From Candidatus Sumerlaeia bacterium (GTDB lineage Bacteria > Sumerlaeota > Sumerlaeia > SLMS01 > JAHLLQ01), in assembly GCA_028284075.1 (NCBI GenBank), contig JANQSL010000155.1, forward strand, positions 1-34,759: a DNA stretch of 34,759 nt. The letters run 5' to 3'. The notes under the pieces were generated by a model. It was given only the letters and a program-made list of their open reading frames with translations. It was not told where the DNA came from and searched no databases. The translations under genes and the position numbers were made by a program. The stretch's first letter is position 1. Every line of letters begins with the position of its first letter. Shown piece by piece: positions 17,395 through 24,599 of the stretch.

Positions 17395-18021
17395 CTAGAG
17401 TTCGAGAATCCGGCGGCGCATTTCCTGTGTAACGGCCTGATACCAGGCGTGTTTGTCGCCCGGCAAGCCCTTAATTTCATCAGGGTGAAAGGGTTCGCCG
17501 ATACTCACCGTAATTTTACAAGGCCGCGGGAACTTCCTTCCCCGACCAAAAGAATCAAATGACCCGCGAATCCGAACGGGAAGAATCCTTGTACCGCTTA
17601 CAGAACAGGCGAGACGGGCCGCCCCAGGCTGGAATTCTCCAACACTTCCATCTCTTGTGCGGGTACCTTCCGGAAAAACCAGGAGCGCTTTTCCATCTTT
17701 GAGGGTCTTGAGCGACTGGACGTAAGACCTACGGTCACCGCCCTTTGCATCCCGATCGACAGGAAAGGCTCCGAGCCAGCGAATGGCCGTTCCAAGAATC
17801 GGAACGGGAAACAGCTCGGCTTTCGCGAGGAACTGAAGAATCCTGTGAGTAAAGCAAATCGCCACGAGAGGTGGGTCGAGGTTGCTCCCGTGATTCGCGC
17901 AAACAAGCACCGGTCCCTCCGCCGGTAAACTCTTCGCTCCGCGAATCGACAACCGATTAAAAATCGTGTACCAGATTCGAAAGGTCACCCAGACAAGAAA
18001 ATAGAACCAGGGACGTTGCAT
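17395..18021 (-). CDS. plsC: 1-acyl-sn-glycerol-3-phosphate acyltransferase (PlsC family)
   Basis: A 208-residue membrane-associated acyltransferase that probably adds the second acyl chain to lysophosphatidic acid to give phosphatidic acid. The acyltransferase motifs are in order: NHGSNLD (the HX4D catalytic pair, within VLVCANHGSNLDPP), GAFPVDRD (motif II), and FPEGTRTRDG (motif III, glycerol-phosphate binding). VLPV-type motif IV is represented by RILPVRIRG. A hydrophobic N-terminus (FYFLVWVTFRIWYTIF) fits interfacial membrane attachment. Its start is 19 bases downstream of the mature end of tRNA-Gly and it precedes rpsA by 92 bases. Other LPLAT functions, such as acylation of other lysolipids, cannot be excluded from sequence. 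Confidence 0.92.
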   Translation of the reverse strand: MQRPWFYFLVWVTFRIWYTIFNRLSIRGAKSLPAEGPVLVCANHGSNLDPPLVAICFTHRILQFLAKAELFPVPILGTAIRWLGAFPVDRDAKGGDRRSYVQSLKTLKDGKALLVFPEGTRTRDGSVGEFQPGAARLACSVSGTRILPVRIRGSFDSFGRGRKFPRPCKITVSIGEPFHPDEIKGLPGDKHAWYQAVTQEMRRRILEL

Positions 18022-18040
18022 GAATCAACTGGCCGATGGA

Positions 18041-18115
18041 TGGAGCGGGAGACGGGATTCGAACCCGCGACATTCAGCTTGGAAGGCTGAAGCTCTACCA
18101 CTGAGCTACTCCCGC
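18041..18115 (-). tRNA. tRNA-Gly, anticodon UCC
   Basis: On the minus strand the cloverleaf is complete. A 7-bp acceptor stem (GCGGGAG with CTCCCGC) leads to a D arm GCTCAGTGGTAGAGC. The anticodon stem TCAGC/GCTGA has a loop CTTCCAA, giving anticodon TCC. The T arm is GCGGG TTCGAAT CCCGT. The discriminator base is T and the CCA tail is encoded (18041-18043). It reads GGA codons, and GGG by wobble. It sits between argF and plsC on the same strand. Confidence 0.97.
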
Positions 18116-18179
18116 TCAGAGCCCGTCACCGATACGGTGTGGCGGGGCTGAGTCAAGTGCGAAGTCCGCGCGCCCGGGG

Positions 18180-19124
18180 CTAAACGTTCACCTCAAGACA
18201 CCAGCACAGCACGGCCTTGATGGTATGCATTCTGTTTTCCGCCTGATCAAACACACGGGCACGAGGCCCGTCCATTACGTCGCTGGTGATTTCCTTGCCG
18301 CGCTTGGCGGGCATATCATGAAGAACAAAGGCGTGAGCGGGGGCTTTCGCCAGCAACTCCTGGTTGATCTGGTATCCGGCGAAGTCACTTTCGCGTTTTG
18401 CGGTTTCGTGCTCCTTGCCCATGGAGACCCAGATATCAGTGTAGAGCACGTCTGCGTACCGCACGGCTTCGATGGGATTCCGAACGATTTGCACGAGATC
18501 GCGAGCGCTCGGGTTGATTTTCTCGCACTGGGCCCAGATGCGATCCGAAGGATCGTAGCCTTCGGGCGCCGCGATGGTCATCCGATGGTCCAGGGCACAG
18601 GCCATCAGCATCAGTGAGTTGGAGACATTAAAGCAGTCGCCAATCCAGGCGAGATGAAGTCCCTCGAGACTTCCGCGCTGTTCGCGAATCGTCAGATAAT
18701 CGGCGAACGCCTGAGTCGGGTGCTCGTAGTCCGACAAACCGTTGACAATGGGAACCGTTGCCCACTGAGCGAGCTGCAGAAGACTTTCATGTTCGAAAAC
18801 ACGCGCCTGAATAATCTGGCACCAACGGCTGAGGTTTCGCGCAACATCGGAGATGCTCTCCCGCTCGCCAAGTCGGCCCACATCGTTCACGCCGAGATTG
18901 ATGGCATGCCCTCCGAGCTGAAACATCCCCGCTTCGAAGGCGCATCGCGTCCTCAGAGAGGGTTTCTCGAAAACCATTGCGAGAGTCTTTCCGTCCAGAA
19001 GCGGGCGCTGACGCTGACCCTGCTCAAGAGCGTCGTTCAACTCGGCTTTCAGAGTGGAGGCCATGTTGAGCAGTGTCTCGATGTCGCTGCGGCTCAGATC
19101 GGCGATGGAGAGAAAATGGCGCAT
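18180..19124 (-). CDS. argF: Ornithine carbamoyltransferase with an altered HCLP motif
   Basis: A 314-residue enzyme of arginine synthesis that makes citrulline from ornithine and carbamoyl phosphate. The carbamoyl-phosphate loop is SLRTR (56-60, a variant of STRTR), followed by HPTQ (135-138, usually HPCQ). The ornithine-side residues are kept: Asn166 in GDCFNVSNS and DIWVSMG (230-236). The classical HCLP motif reads HDMP (269-272), so the Cys that contacts ornithine aligns with Asp270, while the following AKRGKEIT and QAENR (294-298) are normal. The conserved SMG loop argues for ornithine rather than the acetyl- or succinyl-ornithine forms. The gene follows a terminator at 19202-19237, so it probably has its own promoter in 19125-19201. 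No other arg gene is in the window. Confidence 0.92.
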   Translation of the reverse strand: MRHFLSIADLSRSDIETLLNMASTLKAELNDALEQGQRQRPLLDGKTLAMVFEKPSLRTRCAFEAGMFQLGGHAINLGVNDVGRLGERESISDVARNLSRWCQIIQARVFEHESLLQLAQWATVPIVNGLSDYEHPTQAFADYLTIREQRGSLEGLHLAWIGDCFNVSNSLMLMACALDHRMTIAAPEGYDPSDRIWAQCEKINPSARDLVQIVRNPIEAVRYADVLYTDIWVSMGKEHETAKRESDFAGYQINQELLAKAPAHAFVLHDMPAKRGKEITSDVMDGPRARVFDQAENRMHTIKAVLCWCLEVNV

Positions 19125-19201
19125 GGGTCAGTCTCCCGCGAAAGGTGCGCGGGCTTGTAGAAAGCCCGGCCCTGAGGCGAAAGGATTGTTTTCGGTCTTG
19201 T

Positions 19202-19237
19202 GAAAAAAGAAACGGGCGGACCGCAGAGGCCCGCCCG
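19202..19237 (-). terminator. Rho-independent terminator between the exported protein gene and argF
   Basis: On the minus strand, CGGGCGG and CCGCCCG arms (extended by two more pairs after an A-C mismatch) are followed by TTTCTTTTTTCA. It lies about 33 bases after the stop at 19270 and separates the envelope-protein genes from argF. Confidence 0.8.
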
Positions 19238-19269
19238 CTCGATTCTCGTGAACTGATGGGTTCAGGTAG

Positions 19270-20298
19270 TCACCACACGGCGAGCGTCGGGTCGAACTGC
19301 CACTTCGTGGAAGCGGTATGAGTGGAGAACATGAGGAAGGGATGAACGACTGTCCAGTCAGGGTTGAAAAGACAGCCCGTATCGTTATAGAATTGGCTGA
19401 TCTGGCTTGTTGGCAGCCAATGGAGCCCGGTATTGCGAATCGTTGAGAAGGGGCCTTTCGCCTGGGTCGTGAAGAGCCCGGGTTTGTCCTTGTCGAAGTT
19501 CGGCTCCTTGTTCGTGACCTTGACTTTGCCGCCATCCATCACACCCAGGTCGTCGAGATCCGTTGAAAGCTCACCTTCGACCTTCTTGAAATCCTGAGTA
19601 TCGACCTCACGGTTTTGCCCCTTGATAACACCAAGGTACTGAAGACGCTGAACCGTGGACATATCGGCATATGTCTCTTTCGAAACCTTCCCCTTGCCCA
19701 TGCTGCCGGCGGACAGGCCACCCGTCACATCGTACCGGTCAACGGCGGAAGGGAGAGACCGCTGGTTCAGAGGCGACATGCTCTTTTCATTGCCTCTGGC
19801 CCGCGCCGAGATCTTGACGCTGGTCTTGCCGTCGAACTCTTTGGAGTCGATCTTTCCGCCGATTTTCGCCTGATTCTTCCACTTGTACTGAGTACGAACA
19901 TATTTCCCGCCCTTGATAACCTTTTCACGGTAGCACTCCGAGAGGCGGCCACGCCCAAGGACCGGGACCATGTCGCAGATCGGAACGATCTTGTCGTCTT
20001 TTAAGGGTACAAAGTAGGCGAGTTTCATATAGCCGAAGATTGTTCCATCGTATTCGCACGAAAGATCCGGATCGATCTCAAACGACTCGCCGTTCTTGCC
20101 CGAAGCGGGAATCACACTGTTGGGAAGCGTCGAGTCTCCGATTCCGGAAACAAAATCCTCAAGGTTGTGGTATGCGCCTGTTGACTGGCCGATCAGTTCG
20201 TCATTCCCATCGGCGCCAGCGGTGACACTGAGTCCGACAAGTGCGGCAGCCGCAACGCCCAAACGTAATAGACGGCCGAGTGGTTTCGTGATCATCAT
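19270..20298 (-). CDS. Exported protein of unknown function
   Basis: A 342-residue protein. The ATG at 20298 has AAGGAG seven bases upstream, which chooses it over the adjacent second ATG. It has a Sec signal peptide: KPLGRLLR, a hydrophobic run, and likely cleavage near TAGA (residue 29). The mature protein is polar, Lys- and Asp-rich, with four visible Cys residues (in LSCEYDG, PICDMVP, LSECYRE and TGCLFNPD) that could form disulfides. A central part is rich in Lys, Gly and Ser, and the C-terminus is aromatic (GLHWLPTS, NPDWTVVHPFLMF). I do not recognise the family. It starts 27 bases after the upstream membrane-anchored gene and is followed by a terminator, so the pair probably forms a two-gene operon or operon end. 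Confidence 0.75.
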   Translation of the reverse strand: MMITKPLGRLLRLGVAAAALVGLSVTAGADGNDELIGQSTGAYHNLEDFVSGIGDSTLPNSVIPASGKNGESFEIDPDLSCEYDGTIFGYMKLAYFVPLKDDKIVPICDMVPVLGRGRLSECYREKVIKGGKYVRTQYKWKNQAKIGGKIDSKEFDGKTSVKISARARGNEKSMSPLNQRSLPSAVDRYDVTGGLSAGSMGKGKVSKETYADMSTVQRLQYLGVIKGQNREVDTQDFKKVEGELSTDLDDLGVMDGGKVKVTNKEPNFDKDKPGLFTTQAKGPFSTIRNTGLHWLPTSQISQFYNDTGCLFNPDWTVVHPFLMFSTHTASTKWQFDPTLAVW

Positions 20299-20325
20299 GC
20301 AGTAACTCCTTTCCAGGGAGAGGGT

Positions 20326-21318
20326 TTATGATCCAAGAATGGATTCCAGGTCTTTAATGAGGCGGTCAAGCCTCTCCACCACACCGGGGTCCTCCTCCTC
20401 CGCAACGCGCTCCTGATAGAACTCCAGTGTCCGATTACGGTCGGAAGCGAACAGAAGCGCCGTATAACCGCGGATTCGCTGCTCACGATTGAGAGTGCCA
20501 CCGTCATCGGAACCAAGAGCGTCGAAAAGATAGTCTTCCGCGTTGTGTGCTTCCCGTTGCGTCACGCTGTCCGTCAGCTTGTTGAGATTCACCTGAAGAA
20601 TCGCGGCAAGGTACTCAACGTCTCTATCTCCGGATTCCATCGCCCGTCGCGTCCAGACAACGCCATACTCGCCCTGCAGCACGGCTGCCAGATCGAGGCG
20701 CGCCAACCACTCATCCGTTCCGGACGGTGTGCCCATTTCCAGTTCCAGCAACTCGATCAGCTCATGGTCGATCATATCGACATCGGGGTCGACATCGTCG
20801 TAGTAGCCCTCCGGGTCGACGCGATGAATCATCATCGCTCGCATTTCCGTGTCGGGTTCGATGGGAAGAATGTTGGGAATCTGATTCCGCAACTCCTCTT
20901 CGAAACCCATGGCAACAATCAGCTCGGCACGCTCCTGATCAGTTGCAACCCGGTAAAGCCCCTCCCAGCCACCAAACTCGCGAAGCAGCTTTTTCAACTC
21001 ACTGTCGATATGAAAGTTCCGGTCTCCGATGATACTTGTTTCAGGCGCCGGAACCAGGCGTGCAACAGGGTCGTAAAGGTTTCTCGCGACAACCGGCATC
21101 TCTTCCTTTGAAGGGTCGCCATTGGAGGTCGCGTCAGACGAACCGTTCGGTGAGGAAAGGGTGATGGAAGAGGCGGAGGTTGTTTGTTCATCCACACCCG
21201 GAGATTCGATGACAGGACCTGTGGAAGAAGAACGCAGAATCGCGTATCCCACCAATAACACAAGCAGAACGGAGCCCAAAATCCAACCGACTCGGGGAGC
21301 ATTCAAGCTCACAGTCAC
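20326..21318 (-). CDS. Single-pass membrane protein with acidic helical periplasmic domain
   Basis: The frame is open to 21486, but the first 50 residues look like non-coding sequence and would overlap the neighbouring gene. I place the start at a GTG cluster (21324, 21318 or 21312) preceded by AAGAAGG; 21318 is my choice and is uncertain. A single membrane helix (VGWILGSVLLVLLVGYAIL) follows after about ten residues, then a Ser/Thr/Gly/Pro linker to about residue 75. A mostly helical, strongly acidic domain occupies the rest (DQERAELIVAMGFEEEL, DHELIELLELEMG, REQRIRGYTALLFA, VVERLDRLIKDLESIL), with a HEAT or TPR-like feel but no clear repeat. The family is unknown. It lies 27 bases upstream of the exported protein gene and probably partners it. 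Confidence 0.65.
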   Translation of the reverse strand: MTVSLNAPRVGWILGSVLLVLLVGYAILRSSSTGPVIESPGVDEQTTSASSITLSSPNGSSDATSNGDPSKEEMPVVARNLYDPVARLVPAPETSIIGDRNFHIDSELKKLLREFGGWEGLYRVATDQERAELIVAMGFEEELRNQIPNILPIEPDTEMRAMMIHRVDPEGYYDDVDPDVDMIDHELIELLELEMGTPSGTDEWLARLDLAAVLQGEYGVVWTRRAMESGDRDVEYLAAILQVNLNKLTDSVTQREAHNAEDYLFDALGSDDGGTLNREQRIRGYTALLFASDRNRTLEFYQERVAEEEDPGVVERLDRLIKDLESILGS

Positions 21319-21434
21319 TTCCACCTTCTTGAAAACCGGGGCTTTTTTCCAACCAGACCTTACGATACGGCTGGCGGAGACGACCGAGGTCAAGAGTGTT
21401 CTGACACTGGCAGAAGGGGCGAAAAAGTCTGTAC

Positions 21435-22337
21435 CTATTCGGACGAACCGACAGGAAACGGCTCCAGATCGGACGCCGTCAGCCACGGTCCCAGGAGAGA
21501 GACCGCGCCGTTGTGATCCAACTTACTCGTTCCGACAAAAAAGACCCGATGAGCCGGGCAGTCGCTGTTGCCGGCACCCCCGTCTCCGCTAAATTGAAAT
21601 GCGATTCGCTTTTCCACGAGAGCATTCATCATTCCCACGTTTTCTTCACGCAGGTGCTCCGTGAAAACCGAACGGAAGTGCCCGTCTTCCCGCCGCTCGA
21701 TCCAGTCGATATAGCTTTCCGTCAATGCATAACTCGCATCGAGAAGATAGACATCGCTGACATGGTCTTCGAGCCCGCCGTGCTCAAGGCCTCGGGCGAT
21801 CACACGATAGGCACCGCTGTGGCCGGACAATGCAACATCTCCAAGGTTGCCGTGGGGAATCCTGCCTTCCTCCTGCAACTTCCCGAGGACTTCATCCGTC
21901 AGTGCACGAAAGGCGCCTTCCTCTTCCAGACGCCCACAGGTCGAGTCGCTTGCGTTCTTTGGTCCTTCAGGAAAAACCATGATAACGTTTTTTTCACTCC
22001 CTGCAACCATCTCCCGCAGATGAAACTCATCCATCGCCTTGCGAATATTGTTTCCCCAGCCGTGAAAATAGTAGAGCAGATGAATTCGCTCTCCCGCTTC
22101 GTAGCCTTTCGGAATAAACAACGCGACACTGCTGTCGCTGTAATGCTCTTCCGCGGAGAAGAATCTGTTCTTGTAAGTATGGCCGTCCTTGCGACTCTCG
22201 TGCGGGAATGGTGCGTTCTCCATGGAAAAGATGCCGGTTTCACCCCATTCCGAAACAACCCAGTCCGCGGATGCGACAGCATGGAACAATGTCGCAGCGA
22301 ACAGGATGGAAGAAAAACGAGCAAAATGACCTCTCAT
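21435..22337 (-). CDS. Exported alpha/beta-hydrolase (esterase-like)
   Basis: I start it at the ATG at 22337, giving 300 residues and a clean signal peptide (MRGHFARFSSILFAATLF, cleavage near VASA at residue 24). The longer frame to 22544 would overlap the methyltransferase gene. The fold signatures are a probable oxyanion-hole segment YYFHGWG (89-95), VIMVFPEG (118-125), the nucleophile elbow GHSG with Ser174, a candidate acid at Asp200 (YLLDASYA) and a candidate base at His275 (KLDHNGAV). This arrangement resembles feruloyl-esterase or polyhydroxybutyrate-depolymerase-like secreted esterases; the substrate is unknown. It follows the methyltransferase gene by 19 bases, so they are likely co-transcribed. 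Confidence 0.8.
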   Translation of the reverse strand: MRGHFARFSSILFAATLFHAVASADWVVSEWGETGIFSMENAPFPHESRKDGHTYKNRFFSAEEHYSDSSVALFIPKGYEAGERIHLLYYFHGWGNNIRKAMDEFHLREMVAGSEKNVIMVFPEGPKNASDSTCGRLEEEGAFRALTDEVLGKLQEEGRIPHGNLGDVALSGHSGAYRVIARGLEHGGLEDHVSDVYLLDASYALTESYIDWIERREDGHFRSVFTEHLREENVGMMNALVEKRIAFQFSGDGGAGNSDCPAHRVFFVGTSKLDHNGAVSLLGPWLTASDLEPFPVGSSE

Positions 22338-22356
22338 CAAACCGGTTCCAGTCCTG

Positions 22357-23124
22357 TCAGATTGGCCGTCGGGAAAGCGCAATCCAGCGCGACGAACTCT
22401 CCCGTGCCCATGTGCTTCCATCGTAGTTTCCCCAGAGTTCCTCAACCCGAAATCCCCGGTCTTCCAGAGACCCCTCCAGTTCTTCCGGCCGGAACAACCG
22501 AACGCTTTCGCACAGCTCCCGGAAGACACTGCCGCCGCGTGCAAACTCCATTCGTTTTTCGACCCTTCGAAGTCCTTCCGTCAGCCGCCGGGTCGATACG
22601 ATCTCAACATCCCCGTCTCTTTCGGTCGTCCGGATGGTGTCCGTCCCGTTGAATTCGTCCAGAACCCGTGGCGCCGACATGAAGTCGAACAAATACCAGC
22701 CGCCCGGTTTCAAGACGCGGCGAACTTCGTCAAAAACGCTGTAATTTTCTTCATCGCTGGTGAAATAACCGAAGGCCGTGAAGAAGTGAGTCACCGCGTC
22801 AAAAGTCTCCGCGCGAAACGGGTGATGCCGCTTGTCGGCACGAACAAGACAGGGCTGTTCGCGTCCGAAAGACGCGGCTCTTTCACGGGCCGCCTCAAGA
22901 AGATCCATCGACAGGTCCAGACCTGCCGTCAGAAAGCCGCGGCGCTGAAAGGAAAACACGTGCCGCCCGCCACCGCAGCAAAGATCCATCACTCGCGCAC
23001 CCGTATGAAGATCCGTCCGCCCCACGAACAGATCGACTGCCTGCTCCGCTTCCTTTTCACTGCGATGTGAATATCGTTCGAGGTAATCCGCTCCGAAGGC
23101 GGCCTCATACCAGTTTTGCGGCAT
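22357..23124 (-). CDS. Class I SAM-dependent methyltransferase
   Basis: A 255-residue protein with the UbiE/COQ5-like Methyltransf fold. Motif I is VMDLCCGGGRH (about 45-55), the acidic SAM-ribose site is TAGLDLS, motif II is VRADKRHHPF followed by FDAVTHFFTAFGYF, and motif III is VLKPGGWYLFDF. The distinctive CCGGGRH followed by AFGYF ties it to a family of small bacterial methyltransferases, of which a second member is at 33455 (IGCGFGRH ... NSFGYF). The substrate is unknown. It is packed between the YprB-type exonuclease gene (16-base gap) and the esterase gene (19-base gap), so a shared transcript is likely. Confidence 0.88.
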   Translation of the reverse strand: MPQNWYEAAFGADYLERYSHRSEKEAEQAVDLFVGRTDLHTGARVMDLCCGGGRHVFSFQRRGFLTAGLDLSMDLLEAARERAASFGREQPCLVRADKRHHPFRAETFDAVTHFFTAFGYFTSDEENYSVFDEVRRVLKPGGWYLFDFMSAPRVLDEFNGTDTIRTTERDGDVEIVSTRRLTEGLRRVEKRMEFARGGSVFRELCESVRLFRPEELEGSLEDRGFRVEELWGNYDGSTWARESSSRWIALSRRPI

Positions 23125-23139
23125 TGAAATTTCCGAAAG

Positions 23140-24519
23140 TCAGGCGGTGGCCGCCTTGGCCAGTTTGCGGTCCAGACGGTCCAGCCGTTTTCGCAGGTCC
23201 GCAAGCCACGATTCCCCTTCCGTTATCGTCGTCACACGGCCTGTCAGGCGCCGGACGTCTTCCTCAAGCTCCCACTGTCTCAGGCATTGATGCACCAACA
23301 ACCGCGCTTCGCGGTATTGGCGCTCGCGATGTTCCAGATACTTTGCCAGCTCGATCCATGCGGGCATCGACACCCGCAGCGGACGTTGTTGTATTCCGCG
23401 CCACAATGAAACCGCCTCATCCCAACGACGCTGTCGCTTGTAAAGACGGGCCAAATGCATCAAGTGCCGCTCCTCCGCCTCGTCCCGCAGCGCCATGCCG
23501 ATCGCCTGCTCGTGCAACCGGCACGCAAGATCGAGGTTCCTCAACCGTTCCTGGAGCCGCGCCATTCCCCGCAGTTCGCCAGGCCGTGTCGCGAGTCCCG
23601 GCTCTTCCGGATTCGCCAGGAACCGCATCTGCAACGCAAGGAGGCTGACCAGCGAGGCAATGTCCTGCGCGTTGTGGTGAACCACGAGAGGCATGCGTCC
23701 CAGACGGCTCGTTCGCGCGTAGTCCAGCCAAATGCCCGGGACTTCGCTTCCCGGCACGTCGGAATCCCGCGTGATGCCAAGAACCTCGCTCTCGACCCTC
23801 GTCAAATTTACGCGCTGCAAATCCTCCCGCCACAAGCGCCGCGCCATCGGCAACAGGTCCAGATTCGGTTTTCGCCAGACTACCGGTTTGACACGATTCA
23901 GTATGCCGCGCGTCCGTAAAACCGGAATATCAAACCCGCGACCGTTGTATGTGCAAAAAGCCTCGGCGTCCTCCAGCCGTTCACAAACCGCCTCGATTTG
24001 CGCCGGCTCATGACAATAGTCCTCGATGAGAAACTGCTCCAGAACGAAGCGGGAGAGAACTCCCGCCTCGTTGCGCACAAGGCGCCCCACGCCAATAAGG
24101 AACGCCACGGTCCCGCTGCCACCGGACAGTCCGCTCGTTTCCGTGTCCAGGAAAGCGATCCGGCAGGGATCAACTCCCGCCGAACCGCGCGCAATATGGT
24201 CAAGCTGATCCGTCGCCAGCAGTATTCCCGGCCTGGGCACCGGTATGCGCCATGGCTGCTCGGCTGGATTCTCCCCTTCCAGTTCCAGTTCACGCCGAAA
24301 CACCAGAACGCGTGCGCCGCGGCACTCCTCCACCTCCGGTTCGCCCAAGTCATTGAAATTCGAAATATGTGCCGCTTCAGACTCGGAAGAGGAGGCTGAC
24401 TGGAAGTGTTGCTCCGCTGGAGCCACCCCTTCGATCCGTCCCGCACGAACGGCCTCCAGCAACGCCTCGCGGCGTTTTCTGTCATTTACCAGGCGGTCAA
24501 GTCGCGACTGCAGGCCCAT
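23140..24519 (-). CDS. YprB-type ribonuclease-H-like exonuclease
   Basis: A 459-residue protein. The core domain (about 95-305) matches the RNase_H_2/YprB family. Metal ligands are seen in FLDTETSGLSGGSGTVAFLIGVG (landmarks Asp125 and Glu127), in TYNGRGFDIPVL (Asp), and in HHNAQDIASL (the late His/Asp pair), forming a DEDD-type site. A C-terminal helical region (about 315-430, for example LHEQAIGMAL, LARLYKRQRRWDEA) is TPR-like, and the end is basic. In Bacillus subtilis, YprB (MrfB) is a 3'-5' exonuclease that works with the helicase MrfA in removing mitomycin C lesions. No mrfA-like helicase gene is in this window, so the repair role is only an inference. It is followed by the methyltransferase gene 16 bases later. 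Confidence 0.87.
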   Translation of the reverse strand: MGLQSRLDRLVNDRKRREALLEAVRAGRIEGVAPAEQHFQSASSSESEAAHISNFNDLGEPEVEECRGARVLVFRRELELEGENPAEQPWRIPVPRPGILLATDQLDHIARGSAGVDPCRIAFLDTETSGLSGGSGTVAFLIGVGRLVRNEAGVLSRFVLEQFLIEDYCHEPAQIEAVCERLEDAEAFCTYNGRGFDIPVLRTRGILNRVKPVVWRKPNLDLLPMARRLWREDLQRVNLTRVESEVLGITRDSDVPGSEVPGIWLDYARTSRLGRMPLVVHHNAQDIASLVSLLALQMRFLANPEEPGLATRPGELRGMARLQERLRNLDLACRLHEQAIGMALRDEAEERHLMHLARLYKRQRRWDEAVSLWRGIQQRPLRVSMPAWIELAKYLEHRERQYREARLLVHQCLRQWELEEDVRRLTGRVTTITEGESWLADLRKRLDRLDRKLAKAATA

Positions 24520-24599
24520 GAGGCCTTGGCTGCCTCCCGCGGGGTCTCCCGATCAATCAAAGATTTGGCGAAAGTGCCTTTGCAATGCTCTCGGCGACC

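Noticed and set aside
18120..18160. Possible terminator hairpin after argF (CACCG-ATA-CGGTG)
   Set aside because: The stem is short, extended pairing is imperfect, and no T tract follows.
21513..22652. 379-residue plus-strand ORF antisense to the esterase gene
   Set aside because: The opposite strand shows a signal peptide and a hydrolase active site; this frame has no protein-like features.
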